This document shows, in pieces, positions 45,608-56,325 of a stretch of 63,041 bases of DNA. The stretch is from Streptomyces endocoffeicus (GTDB lineage: Bacteria; Actinomycetota; Actinomycetes; Streptomycetales; Streptomycetaceae), in assembly GCF_016741935.1 (NCBI RefSeq), contig NZ_JAERRG010000041.1, positions 1 through 63,041 of the forward strand. The letters are read 5' to 3'. Position numbers and translations under genes: made by a program. The notes under the pieces were generated by a model. The model had not been told where the DNA came from. It did not search any database and was given only the letters and a program-made list of their open reading frames with translations. Each line of letters starts with the position of its first letter. The first letter of the stretch is position 1.

Positions 45608-46522
45608 TCAGGCCGACGGCGTCAGCGAGAAGGCGCTGCGCAGGGTCGCGCCGGTGCTCGGGGCGAGGGCCGGCAGGACGTCCGCGATCAGGGTCAGCAC
45701 GTCGTCCTTGCCGCCTGCGGCCACGAGCTCGACGCCGTCCAGCCCGTGCTCGGCCACGAGGGCCGGCAGGGTGGCCGCCACCGCTTCCGGCTCGGTCACG
45801 TCGACGCGGACGATGAGCGCGACGCTCTCGCGCCGCCGGCCCGCTCGCGCCAGGGCGGCGGACAGATTGGCATCGGCCGTCGGCACCGCCTTCCGGTCGA
45901 CGACAACGACGTCGGCGTTGCGGGCGATGACGTCCCAGCCGAGGGTGTCCACATCGTCGGCGAGGAGCAGCGGGCCGCCCTGGGGCGAGGTGGGGCCGTC
46001 CAGCGGACCGGCCACCCGGTAGTAGTCACCCTCGAAGTCGAGCGGCTTGATGAGGGTGTGTTCGGCGAAGACCTCGCCGTCCTGGTCGCCGACGAGCGCT
46101 GCGGGCGGGAAGGACGTCCACAGGCCCTTGAGGATCTGGGCGTGCTCGTCCCAGCGAGCCGACCGGTCGCTGCCCGGCTTCGGCGCGACCGGGTCGCTGA
46201 CCTCGTCCCCGTCGCCGGCGCGCAGGGCAAGCGCCGCACGCCCACCGGTGGCCCGGTCGAACGAGTTCGATCGGCGCGCGAGGTTCGTCGGCGCGTTGTG
46301 GCTCGTCGAAGCCTCCAGGATCCACCCGAGATCCGACCACAGCGCGGCATCCGTACCGGCCAGATACGAGGCGATGACCGAGGCGTCCAGGGCCTGGCCC
46401 GGCGCGCCGTCGAGAACGCGAATCGCCGTGACCCCGGCGTCCGCGGCGGCCTTCGTGATACCGGCGGCGTCGGAGGGTGAGATGATGGTGCCGACCGCCA
46501 GGTCGACGATGACGATGCTCAT
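45608..46522 (-). CDS. short, divergent LLM-family protein
   Basis: A 304-residue protein that keeps the outline of the NtaA/LLM fold: STSHNAPTNLARRSNSFDRA and the lid region LIKPLDFEGDYYRVAGPLDG with PTSPQGGPLLLADDV. It is far shorter than the 400-460 residues of its relatives. The first flavin strand and the normal C-terminal motif (RTEYEG-type) are missing, and the C terminus is LRSAFSLTPSA. I start at ATG 46522, behind a GAGAGAG box. It may be a partner subunit rather than an independent oxygenase, or a decaying copy. Confidence 0.72.
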   Translation of the reverse strand: MSIVIVDLAVGTIISPSDAAGITKAAADAGVTAIRVLDGAPGQALDASVIASYLAGTDAALWSDLGWILEASTSHNAPTNLARRSNSFDRATGGRAALALRAGDGDEVSDPVAPKPGSDRSARWDEHAQILKGLWTSFPPAALVGDQDGEVFAEHTLIKPLDFEGDYYRVAGPLDGPTSPQGGPLLLADDVDTLGWDVIARNADVVVVDRKAVPTADANLSAALARAGRRRESVALIVRVDVTEPEAVAATLPALVAEHGLDGVELVAAGGKDDVLTLIADVLPALAPSTGATLRSAFSLTPSA

Positions 46523-46539
46523 CACGTGTTCTCTCTCGC

Positions 46540-47787
46540 TCAGCGCGCGGTCTCGAGCGCCTGCTCGGACACGTCGAACGCGATGGGGGCCGGCGGGATC
46601 GTGAAGCCGAGGTGACCGCGCAGCGTGTCCGCCTCGTATTCCTTGCGGAACAAGCCGCGGCGCTGGAGTTCGGGGATCACACCGTCGACGAAGTGGTCGA
46701 AGCCGGACGGCAGGACGTCGGGCATGACGTTGAAGCCGTCGGCGGCGCCGTAACGGAACCAGTGCTCCATGTTGTCGGCGATCTGCTCAGGTGTGCCGAC
46801 GACGATGCGGTGGCCGTTGCTGCCCGAGAGCCGGCGCAGCAGCCGGCGCAGCGTCGGCTGCTCCTTCTCGATAATCGCGCGCACGATCTTGTAGAAACTC
46901 TGCGAGCCGCCGGCCTCGTCCGGGTCGGTCAGCAGCTCCTGCGGAATCGGCTGGTCGAGGTCGAGGTCATCGACCGAGAAGCCGAGCTGAGCCGCGAGCC
47001 GGGTACGGCCGTACGCCAGCGGCAGCAGGTCGTCGAGCAGCTCCCGGCGCTTGCGTGCCTCTTCCTCGGTGCTGCCGACCACCGTGGAGAGGCCCGGCAG
47101 AATCACGACATCCTCCGGACGGCGCCCGAACTGAACGGTGCCGGCGCGGATCTCGTCGCGGAAGGCCTTGGCGTCGTCGATGTCCTGGGAAGCGGAGAAG
47201 ATGACCTCGCCGACCCGGGAGGCGAGCCGCTTGCCGTCGCTCGACCCGCCGGCCTGCACCACCACGGGACGGCCCTGCGGGGAGGTGAACTCCTCACGGC
47301 CGGCCCACTGGGCCACGACGCGCTCGGTGAAGTCGCCGGCGCGGCGGTAGCGCAGCGCGTGGTCGGGCTCCTCGTCACGGCCGAAGTTACGAGCGGCAGC
47401 GGGGCCGGCCGTGGTCACGACGTTCCAGCCGACCCGACCGCCGCTGATGTGGTCGAGGTCACCGATACGGCGAGCCAGCTCGATGGGGTCGTTGTAACTG
47501 GAGGAGAGGGTGCCGATGAGGCCAACGCGCTCGGTCTGGGCAGCGATGCGCGCCAGCACGGTCGAGGGCTCGAAGTTGTTGCCGGGACGGTGGCGAATGA
47601 TCGGCTCGATGACCGGGCCGTCAGCCAGGAAGACGGCGTCGAGTGCAGCCGTCTCGGCCTTCTTGGCGATCGAGGTGTAGTGGTCGATCGAGTAGGCGGC
47701 GAGCGGGTCGCTGCCGGGCAGGCGCCAGGCGCCGCCGAAGACACCCGAGTTCAGGATATTGACGTTGATGTGGAGCTGGTTGGCCAT
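46540..47787 (-). CDS. NtaA/DszA-family monooxygenase with internal deletion
   Basis: A 415-residue NtaA-type protein with a good N terminus (LHINVNILNSGVFGGAWRLP), SSSYNDPIELARRIGDLDHI, WNVVTTAGPAAARNFG and the C-terminal RKEYEADTLRGHLGFTIPPA. Between RAGDFTERVVAQW and SPQGRPVVVQAGG it lacks the 40-50 residues found in the relatives (WDSWEDDA...HYIDFEGQHFSVKG). That region forms the substrate lid. Reading frame is kept, so it may still be expressed, but activity could be altered. It stands next to the short LLM homologue at 45608. Confidence 0.85.
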   Translation of the reverse strand: MANQLHINVNILNSGVFGGAWRLPGSDPLAAYSIDHYTSIAKKAETAALDAVFLADGPVIEPIIRHRPGNNFEPSTVLARIAAQTERVGLIGTLSSSYNDPIELARRIGDLDHISGGRVGWNVVTTAGPAAARNFGRDEEPDHALRYRRAGDFTERVVAQWAGREEFTSPQGRPVVVQAGGSSDGKRLASRVGEVIFSASQDIDDAKAFRDEIRAGTVQFGRRPEDVVILPGLSTVVGSTEEEARKRRELLDDLLPLAYGRTRLAAQLGFSVDDLDLDQPIPQELLTDPDEAGGSQSFYKIVRAIIEKEQPTLRRLLRRLSGSNGHRIVVGTPEQIADNMEHWFRYGAADGFNVMPDVLPSGFDHFVDGVIPELQRRGLFRKEYEADTLRGHLGFTIPPAPIAFDVSEQALETAR

Positions 47788-47796
47788 GCGGACCTC

Positions 47797-48999
47797 TCAG
47801 TTGTCGGCGGCCGCGGATGCGCGGCCCCGGTCGTAGCCGTTGACAGGGCCGGTGCCGTTGATGACGTAGTCGCCGATCACGCGGGGCTTGTAGATGACGG
47901 GGTTGTGCGAGGCCAGCGTGCGGGCGTTGCGCCAGTGGCGATCCAGATGTGCCCGCTCGCGTGCGGTGGAGGAACCGCCGGCGTGGAAGGCCAGGTTCGC
48001 TGCCTCCAGAACGATGTCGATGAGCGCGACCTGGGCAGCCGAGGTCTCGATGTAGGCCTGGGCGAAGGCCTCCGGGGTGTCGGCGGTCTCGGCGCTCTCC
48101 AATGCCTCGGACACTTTGCGCAGCACGGCATCAGCGGTGAACCGGTGCGCGTACAGGCGCCCGACCACGCCAAGTACGTCGGGATCCTGCGTGGCCTTGT
48201 CGGACAGGGCGTGGAGACTGGTGCGGCTGCGTCCCTGCACCACGGCAGCGGTCTCGGCCACAAGGCTGCGGGCGATGCCCGTCAGGTTGGCCAGGTGCAC
48301 CAGCTGCACGAAGGAGTTGAGCGAACGCAGGTCTTCCTTGTAGCGGCCCAGTTCGCCGTGGTCTTCGACCGGCACCCGGTCGAAGACCGTCGTGCCGCTG
48401 CCCGTCAAGCGCTGCCCGATGCCGTCCCAGTCGTCGAGGTGGGCGACGCCGGGGTGCCGGGCGGGGACAACGGAGAACCGTCGGTTGCCCTTGTCGTCCG
48501 CGACCGCGACGCGGATGTAGTCGGCGTACAGCGACCCCGTCGAATAGAACTTCGTGCCCGAGACGAGATGCTGCCCATCGACGGACTCGACCTTCGTCGT
48601 GGTCTCGAAGGGCGCTCCGTTGAGTTCTGACTGCGCGTTGCCCAAGACGGCACCCGCGGCCACCTTGCGCAGCCAATAGGCCGCGGTCTCCTGGTCTTCG
48701 GTGTGGCGCAGAATCTCAACCGTGGTGAAGTGACCGCGCAAGATCTGCGGCACGTTGGAGTCGGCTTCGCCGGCCTGTGCAAGCAGCTCGAACAGCGTCG
48801 GGAGGTCCACGCCGAAGCCGCCGAGCTCGACCGGCACCCGCAGCCGGCCGAAGCCGGCGTCCGTGAGGGCCCGGACAAGGTCGATGGGGTTCTCGTGGCT
48901 GAGATCCCGCTCCCCTGCTCCTTCGGCAAACTCCGCGAAGACTGCGTCGAACGTGGCCCGCGCCTCCTGGAGGGAGGTTGCGGCAACAGTGGTGTTCAT
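47797..48999 (-). CDS. SfnB/DszC-family acyl-CoA-dehydrogenase-like monooxygenase
   Basis: A 400-residue flavoprotein with GFGRLRVPVELGGFGVDLPT, NVPQILRGHFTTVEILRHTE, NAQSELNGAPFETTTKVESV, STGSLYADYIRVAV and HLDDWDGIGQRLTGSGTTVF. The C-terminal DRHWRNARTLASHNPVIYKP matches the stub at 28773. It is the first enzyme gene after the importer, 12 bases before the ATPase stop. Likely reaction is FMNH2-dependent S- or C-oxygenation of the imported compound. Confidence 0.9.
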   Translation of the reverse strand: MNTTVAATSLQEARATFDAVFAEFAEGAGERDLSHENPIDLVRALTDAGFGRLRVPVELGGFGVDLPTLFELLAQAGEADSNVPQILRGHFTTVEILRHTEDQETAAYWLRKVAAGAVLGNAQSELNGAPFETTTKVESVDGQHLVSGTKFYSTGSLYADYIRVAVADDKGNRRFSVVPARHPGVAHLDDWDGIGQRLTGSGTTVFDRVPVEDHGELGRYKEDLRSLNSFVQLVHLANLTGIARSLVAETAAVVQGRSRTSLHALSDKATQDPDVLGVVGRLYAHRFTADAVLRKVSEALESAETADTPEAFAQAYIETSAAQVALIDIVLEAANLAFHAGGSSTARERAHLDRHWRNARTLASHNPVIYKPRVIGDYVINGTGPVNGYDRGRASAAADN

Positions 49000-49011
49000 G
49001 ATCCTCGATCG

Positions 49012-50660
<1,649 letters not shown>

Positions 50661-50664
<4 letters not shown>

Positions 50665-51563
50665 CGGGAGCTGCTCCGCTTGCTGATGAAGTGCGAGATG
50701 TGGTTGGTGGCCAGAACCGCCACGATGATCACGACGGCCGGCCAGAGCGTGAGCCAACTGGCACTGGCGATGTAGTTACGGCCGTCGGTGACCAGGCGGC
50801 CCCACTCGGGCTGCGGCGGCTGGGCGCCCAGTCCGAGGAAGCTCAGCGAGGCGATCCACATGATGGCCACGCCGAACTGCAGCGTGATGAGCGAGACAGT
50901 CGGGGCGATCGAGTTGGGCAACACGTGGCGCCGCAGGATCGCCAGCGAGGAGGTGCCGCTCGTCACCGCCGCCTCGACGTAGTTGCTGGCCTTGGCCTTG
51001 AGTACCTCGCCGCGAATCAGGCGGGCGAAGGTGGCCGAGGACGTCAGGCCGACCGCAACCGCGGCCTGGATGACGCCGAAGCCGAGCACGACGACGATGA
51101 CGATCGCGAACAGGAAACCGGGGATCGACAGCACGACGTCGATCCCTCGCATGATCAGGGCGTCCACCCACCGGCCGAACCACCCGGAGACGGCGCCGAT
51201 GAGGGATCCGACCACGACGCCGATGGCAACGGCCAGGGCGGAGCCGATCAGCGATGGGCGGGCGCCGTAGATGATGCGCGCGTACTCGTCACGGCCGAGC
51301 TGGTCGGTGCCGAACCAGTGCTCGGACGACGGGTGGAGGAACTTCGCCGTGGGCACGATGGTGAGCGGGTCCTGGCTGGTGAACAGGCTGGGGGCGATCG
51401 CCCACAGCAGGATGATCGCCACAATCGCGACCGCCAGCACCAGGCTCCAGTGCCGAGAGAGCCACACCAGGCCGCTGGCAGCACGGGACTTACCGTCGTT
51501 GCCGGGAGCCGACTGTCCGGACCTGGCGTCGACGAGGCCAGCGGTATCTGCAATTGCGGTCAT
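50661..51563 (-). CDS. dipeptide-type ABC transporter permease (DppC-like)
   Basis: A 300-residue permease with HWFGTDQLGRDEYARIIYGA, RGIDVVLSIPGFLFAIVIVV and EAAVTSGTSSLAILRRHVLP, ending with ASLSFLGLGAQPPQPEWGRL. Overlap with both neighbours (ATGA at each end) implies translational coupling within the importer. Confidence 0.92.
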
Positions 51564-52609
51564 GGCCTTGCCACCTCAACTGGGGAGCGCTCTTTGGACA
51601 GTTCAGCCGCCCCAACAAGATCTCCGCCGAGTTCCTCGGCCGTCGCAGCCCGCCTGGTGCGAGTGACGCGCGTTGTCTTCCCATCGAGCGTGATACGCGG
51701 GTCGATGAAGGGGTAGACAATGTCGGTGATGAAGTTGACGGTCACGTAGATCGCCGTCGTCAGCAGCACGATGCCCTGCACGACCGGCAGATCCTGGGTG
51801 TTGACCGACGTCACGATCAGCTGTCCCAGGCCGGCGCGGGCATAGACGCTCTCGGTGACGACCGCGCCGGCGAGCAGTTCGCCGATCGTCAGGCCGAGTA
51901 GGGTCAGGATCGGCAGCGAGGAGTTCCGCAGGATGTCCTTGCGGAAGATATAGCCCTCGCCCGCTCCCTTGGCGTGCATGACATGGACGAACGGCTGGCC
52001 CCGGGTCCGCCGGATCGAGTTGCTCAGCACCTGGGCCAGTGGCCCCGAGACCGCCAGCCCTACCGTCGCCGCCGGTGCGATCAGCGCCGTGAAGGTGTGG
52101 TTGTCCACCGGCGGGATCCAGTGCAGGTCGAAGGCGAAGACATTCAGCACGATGATGCCGATGACGAAGATCGGCACCGAGGTGAAGAGCGCAGGCAGGA
52201 AGCTGAAGATGTCCTTCAGCCAGCCGAACTTCGCATAGTTGATCAGGAGCGCGACGATCGCCGCGAACACGAGCCCGATCACCAGGCCCAGGCCTGTGAG
52301 CTTCGCCGTCGGGGGCAGGTTGAGCGTCAGCAGGCTCCACACCGTGCCGCCGTTGGTGATGGAGTAGCCAAGGTCGCCGGTGAAGAGGCCACCCAGCTCG
52401 CGGAAGTACTGCTCAATGAGCGGTCGATTCGATCCGTAGTATTCCAGGAGTGTCTGTGCTTGCTGCGGTGTCATCAGGGAGTCCGGCGCGTTGATCCGGT
52501 TTCTGATGGCATCGCCGGGCAGCACGCTCAGGAGAATGAAGGACAGGGTGTATGCCGCCCAGAGGACGACGATCGCCTGTGCCAGTCTCTTGAGGATGTA
52601 GCGTCGCAT
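51560..52609 (-). CDS. dipeptide-type ABC transporter permease (DppB-like)
   Basis: A 349-residue permease starting RRYILKRLAQAIVVLWAAYT. It has LPGDAIRNRI, the coupling loop HAKGAGEGYIFRKDILRNSS and TESVYARAGLGQLIVTSVNT, and adds a 25-residue cytoplasmic tail. ATG 52609 follows the binding protein stop by 35 bases. Confidence 0.92.
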   Translation of the reverse strand: MRRYILKRLAQAIVVLWAAYTLSFILLSVLPGDAIRNRINAPDSLMTPQQAQTLLEYYGSNRPLIEQYFRELGGLFTGDLGYSITNGGTVWSLLTLNLPPTAKLTGLGLVIGLVFAAIVALLINYAKFGWLKDIFSFLPALFTSVPIFVIGIIVLNVFAFDLHWIPPVDNHTFTALIAPAATVGLAVSGPLAQVLSNSIRRTRGQPFVHVMHAKGAGEGYIFRKDILRNSSLPILTLLGLTIGELLAGAVVTESVYARAGLGQLIVTSVNTQDLPVVQGIVLLTTAIYVTVNFITDIVYPFIDPRITLDGKTTRVTRTRRAATAEELGGDLVGAAELSKERSPVEVARP

Positions 52610-52644
52610 TGCTCTTCACCGGCCTCTTCGCTGGTCCCCGTCCG

Positions 52645-54306
52645 TCACTTGCTCAGCCAGGTGTCGTACAGCCAGGCGCGAGCCGTCGACTCGGTCCCGA
52701 AGCCGTGCACCGCGGACGACAGGCCGAAGACCTGCGTCTCGTCGTAGAGCGGGATGCTGTAGCCCTGCTGGTACACGTACTCGCCGATCTTCTTGACGGC
52801 CGCCGCGCGCTTGGTCGGGTCGAAGATCTCGGCCTGGTTGCGTACCAGCTCGTTCAGTTTCGTGTCCGGGCTCTTCACGTCCTGGCCCAGACCGTTGGCG
52901 CGGATGGTGTCGTAGTCGACGCGAAGGACGTTCGGGTCAGCTGTCGAGGTCTGGGACTGGCTGAACGAGAACTTCTTGTTGCCCGTGCCGCCGGCCGCCG
53001 AGATCGACTCGTATTGGTCGAGCGAGACGCTGTGGATCGTCAGGTTGATGCCGACCTTCTTCCACTGCGACTGCAGCACCTCGAGCACCTGCTGGGAGAC
53101 CTGGTAGTACGGCGCGACCCAGATGTCGAAGTGCAACTGCTTACCTTTCTTGTAGCGGTAGCCGTCCGAGTTCAGCGTCCAGCCGGCGTTCTGCAGCAGC
53201 TGCTTGGCCTTGTCGGGGTCGTAGGTGAGATAGCTCGACAGGTCGGGGGCGTCCGGCGTGCCCTTGACGAGCGGGCCGATCGGGGTGCCGTAGTTCGACG
53301 ACAGAACGGCCTGGTTGATTTCCTTGCGGTCGGTGGCCGCGTTGAGCGCAAGCCGCACATGCTTGTCGTCAGTGATGAGGCCGGATTTGACCTGGACGGC
53401 AAGCGCGTTGGTCTCGCCCTGCACACCGAACGACTTCAGCTGGCCGCCGAAGGAGCTGACAGTCTGCTCGTCAGTGGGCGACAGGTTGCGGACGATCTGC
53501 GCCTGGCCGGACTGCAACGCACCGATGCGGGTGCTCTCCTCCGGGACGTACTTAAAGTCGATCTCGTTCAGGTACGCCCGGCCCGTGTGGGCCGAGCCGG
53601 TCGGCCACGAGGTGTAGTGCGGGTTCGGCTTGAGGATGACCTCGTTGACACCGTCGCCGCCGGCGTACCTGAACGGGCCGGTGCCGACCCAGTTCTGGAT
53701 CTTGCTCTGTCCTGCCAGGTTCTGCTTGACGTACGACTCAGCGAGGATCGTGGAGGCGCGGTAGTTCGACAGCACCTGCAGGAAGCCGGCATCCGGCGTG
53801 TTCAGCTTGATCTGGAACGTCGTGTCGCTGATGACCTTGGTGCCGGCGTAGCCGTTCCAGAATTGGTCGGCCGAGATGCCCAACTTCTTGTCGCCGAAGC
53901 CATGCTGGTCGAAGTTGTCCTTGACCACCTGGGAGGTCAGCGCGGTGCCGTCGGTGAACTTGAGGTTCGGCTTGAGGCGGAAGGTGTAGGTCTTATGGTC
54001 GGCGCTGACCGACCATGAGTGCGCGAGCCACGGCTTCAGCTTGCCGGTCTTGGGATCCTGCCAGATGAGGCGCTCACCGATGTTGTCGGTGACCTGGCTC
54101 ACCGACCACAGCGAGTTGGTGGTCTGCCATTTCTGGTACGGGACGGGGTCGTAGAACGTGAGCGTGCCGCCGGTCTGCGGCGAACCGCCACCCGAACCTG
54201 GGTTCGAGCTGCTGCCTGAGGAACCGCACGCCGACAGGAACAGGGCGGAGGCGGTGGCAATGGCGCCGAGCGCAAACGCTGGGCGGCGTGGACGGAACGT
54301 GGTCAT
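52645..54306 (-). CDS. dipeptide-type ABC substrate-binding lipoprotein
   Basis: A 553-residue family 5 binding protein. Its signal peptide carries the lipobox LSAC followed by a Ser/Gly linker. KPWLAHSWSVSADHKTYTFR-LKPNLKFTDG, GTGPFRYAGGDGVNEVILKP and the conserved GWTLNSDGYRYKKGKQLHFD are family features. It opens the longest operon, which runs to 37531, and is separated by about 340 bases from leader peptide 54719-54642. The ligand is likely an organosulfur compound. Confidence 0.92.
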   Translation of the reverse strand: MTTFRPRRPAFALGAIATASALFLSACGSSGSSSNPGSGGGSPQTGGTLTFYDPVPYQKWQTTNSLWSVSQVTDNIGERLIWQDPKTGKLKPWLAHSWSVSADHKTYTFRLKPNLKFTDGTALTSQVVKDNFDQHGFGDKKLGISADQFWNGYAGTKVISDTTFQIKLNTPDAGFLQVLSNYRASTILAESYVKQNLAGQSKIQNWVGTGPFRYAGGDGVNEVILKPNPHYTSWPTGSAHTGRAYLNEIDFKYVPEESTRIGALQSGQAQIVRNLSPTDEQTVSSFGGQLKSFGVQGETNALAVQVKSGLITDDKHVRLALNAATDRKEINQAVLSSNYGTPIGPLVKGTPDAPDLSSYLTYDPDKAKQLLQNAGWTLNSDGYRYKKGKQLHFDIWVAPYYQVSQQVLEVLQSQWKKVGINLTIHSVSLDQYESISAAGGTGNKKFSFSQSQTSTADPNVLRVDYDTIRANGLGQDVKSPDTKLNELVRNQAEIFDPTKRAAAVKKIGEYVYQQGYSIPLYDETQVFGLSSAVHGFGTESTARAWLYDTWLSK

Positions 54307-54341
54307 GGCCTGAACTGTCTTCCTTCTTGGGCCGCACGAAG

Positions 54342-54502
54342 CCGCCCCCCGGTGGACGCGTCAGAGCGCACAACGGCGGCGGGCAGCACGGCAGGGCAGC
54401 AGGAATAGGTAGCGCTTCACGGGTGGTTCGCGCCCGCCCGGTGGGCGCGTGAGAGCGCACAACGGCAGTGGGCAAGGCGGCAGAACAGCCAGCGCGTTAC
54501 GG
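54342..54502. repeat. imperfect tandem duplication (about 75-80 bp units)
   Basis: Two copies, near 54342-54423 and 54431-54502, share CGGTGG(A/G)CGCGT and AGAGCGCACAACGGC followed by diverging tails ending AGCGC(T/G)T. It lies between leader peptide and binding-protein gene. In the proximal copy the minus strand has a GTG ORF (54420-54361) of 19 residues, ending RRRCAL, without a clear ribosome binding site. On the minus strand CGCGCCC/GGGCGCG could form a 7-bp hairpin in the distal copy. The duplication may create alternative attenuator structures. Confidence 0.55.
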
Positions 54503-54641
54503 GACGTTCGCGACAGGAAAGCGCCGTCGCTCACGCACCGGGACGCAAGGAGCTGGGCGACGGGAGAGGCGGGACGAACGCAATAGACGAGCTAGCGGAA
54601 TCCGGCGATCAACCGATGAGAACGCCCGACGGGATGAACCG

Positions 54642-54719
54642 TCAGCGGAAGCGACACTCGCTGGTGGCGATCAGCATGTAATCAACCACTCGGCGGCTGG
54701 TCAGCGGGGTCCTCGGCAT
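54642..54719 (-). CDS. cysteine-type leader peptide (25 aa)
   Basis: A 25-codon ATG ORF with core RRVVDYMLIATSEC, matching the family at Arg1-Arg2, Asp5 and Cys14, with Val for His at position 3 and Leu for Arg at position 8. It is therefore the most divergent of the six. A TTGACC -35-like hexamer with an 18-base spacer puts the -10 about 7 bases from the ATG, so it may be leaderless, as for 36034-35960. It heads the operon that runs from 54306 to 37531. Confidence 0.72.
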   Translation of the reverse strand: MPRTPLTSRRVVDYMLIATSECRFR

Positions 54720-54961
54720 GAGCGAGAGGGTGGCATCCGCGGGCGGGAGCGGTCAAGGGTCGCCCAAATCCCGAGACGCGCACCTGAGCCCCGCTCCCGC
54801 CGCCCTCGATGCGGACACGCGGATAGGACCCGATACGCTTCTTCACCTGAGGAGTGCTTCTTTCATGCGACGACCCGGGCCCTAGACAAGTCCCATCGTT
54901 GCAGGTCAGGAGCACTCTTCGCGTTTCCGATCACCCATCGGACACCCGGCCACGCGAAAGC

Positions 54962-55138
54962 CCGAGGTTAGAGGGCGCGCGGATAGGTGGGGCGGCGTCG
55001 CGGGGCGATGGGCGGCGCCTGGCGGCGTTGTCGTCGGTCGACGACGCTCCGCGTCGCCTCCCTCCTCCGCCTTGCCATGCTTGCCCCTCGCCCCGCTCCT
55101 TCCTCCACCCCACCTATCCGCGCGCCCTCTTAGCCTCG
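54962..55138. repeat. long inverted-repeat element (hairpin/MITE-like)
   Basis: The left arm (54968-54992, GAGGGCGCGCGGATAGGTGG core) is repeated inverted at 55108-55132 with 24 of 25 bases matching. Pairing continues imperfectly inward, and outward with GAGG(T/C)TA, so that nearly the whole 177 bases could fold on itself. No ORF of note is inside. It directly abuts the left end of the IS at 55139. It may be a bidirectional terminator, a MITE or a phage-like structure; I cannot tell which. Confidence 0.65.
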
Positions 55139-56325
55139 ATCCTGTGCCGCTCGAAAAGTCATCGCCGCAGGTGAGCGGGGTGCGGCGGGCCGCTGAAATC
55201 ATGCCTTACGTGATCGTGTCCTTGCTGTACAAGGTGACCCGGAAGCTACTGACCGTTCCGACAGTGCTCCTCCGTCGCGAGATGGCGAAGGACGCGGAAC
55301 TGCTGGTGCTGCGGCACGAGAACGCGGTCCTGCGCCGCCAGTTGACCGGACCGGTGCGCTATGAGCCCGCCGACCGGTTCTGGTTCGCAACTCTGTCCGG
55401 CCTGATACCTCGACGCCACTGGCGCGAGGTCTTCCCTGTCACCCCCGGCACCCTGCTCGCCTGGCATCGCAGATTCATCGCCGCGAAGTGGGACTACACC
55501 GCGCGCCGACGCACCGGACGCCCACCCACTACGGCAGCGATCAAGGCACTCGTCCTGCGGCTGGCCCGGGAGAATCCGAGGTGGGGGCACAGGCGGATCC
55601 AAGGTGAACTGACCCGACTCGGGCATCGGATCGCCGCCTCTACGGTCTGGGAGATTCTCAACGCGGCCGGCACCGACCCCGCACCGCGTCACTCAGGTCC
55701 CACCTGGCGCGAGTTCCTGACCGCGCAAGCCGACGGGATTATCGCGGCAGACTTCTTCCACTTCGACACCGCTCTCGGCAGGCGGTTGTACGCATTGGCG
55801 TTCCTCGAGCACGGTACTCGGCGGCTGCACATCGCCGGGGTCACCGCCCGCCCGACACGGGATTGGGCAGTGCAGCAGTCCAGGAACCTCACATCCGACC
55901 TGGGCATACGCATCGAGACCCTGCGCTTCTTGGTGCGCGACCGCGACGGCAAGTACGGCGAGGCGTTCGACGCTGTCTTCCAGGCCGAGGAGATGGAGAT
56001 CATCAAAAGTGCGCCACAAGCTCCCCGCATGAACGCGCACTGCGAACGCGTCATCGGCAGCATCCGACGCGAAGCCCTCGACCACATCCTCATCATGAAC
56101 GAGACCCACGCCCGCCAGGTCCTCGGCGCCTATGAGCGGCACTACAACCGACACCGGCCCCACCAAGCGCGGAACCAGTTACCACCCGAAGCCTCCGAAC
56201 AACCCATCGCGGCGCCCAACCTCAACACCCGCAAAGTCCTGCGCACCCGGATCCTCGGCGGCCTCATCAACGAGTACATACATGCAGCATGACGTGCAGC
56301 GATCACTTTTCGGGCGGCACAGGAT
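55139..56325 (+). mobile_element. insertion sequence, about 1.19 kb, IS481/IS3-like
   Basis: The element is bounded by inverted repeats that begin ATCCTGTGCCGC and remain similar for about 36 bases at each end (5 mismatches). It holds one transposase gene (55201-56292) and little else. No target duplication is obvious. The left end abuts the long inverted repeat and the right end abuts a Tn3 transposase fragment. This suggests that it inserted within or next to older mobile DNA. Both ends and the transposase look intact. Confidence 0.8.
55201..56292 (+). CDS. DDE integrase-core transposase
   Basis: A 363-residue transposase with an N-terminal helix-turn-helix part (DAELLVLRHENAVLRRQLTG, LARENPRWGHRRIQGELTRL) and an integrase core. 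The catalytic residues fall in GIIAADFFHFDTALGRRLYA (first Asp), LRFLVRDRDGKYGEAFDAVF (second Asp) and NAHCERVIGSIRREALDHIL (Glu). The end YNRHRPHQARNQLPPEA is typical of IS3/IS481-related enzymes in Streptomyces. ATG 55201 is the first start after the left terminal repeat. It appears complete. Confidence 0.88.
   Translation: MPYVIVSLLYKVTRKLLTVPTVLLRREMAKDAELLVLRHENAVLRRQLTGPVRYEPADRFWFATLSGLIPRRHWREVFPVTPGTLLAWHRRFIAAKWDYTARRRTGRPPTTAAIKALVLRLARENPRWGHRRIQGELTRLGHRIAASTVWEILNAAGTDPAPRHSGPTWREFLTAQADGIIAADFFHFDTALGRRLYALAFLEHGTRRLHIAGVTARPTRDWAVQQSRNLTSDLGIRIETLRFLVRDRDGKYGEAFDAVFQAEEMEIIKSAPQAPRMNAHCERVIGSIRREALDHILIMNETHARQVLGAYERHYNRHRPHQARNQLPPEASEQPIAAPNLNTRKVLRTRILGGLINEYIHAA

Noticed and set aside
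54361..54420. 19-residue Cys-containing ORF in the duplicated unit as a seventh leader
   Set aside because: It lacks the Asp5-Cys14 core and a ribosome binding site, so I mention it only under the repeat.
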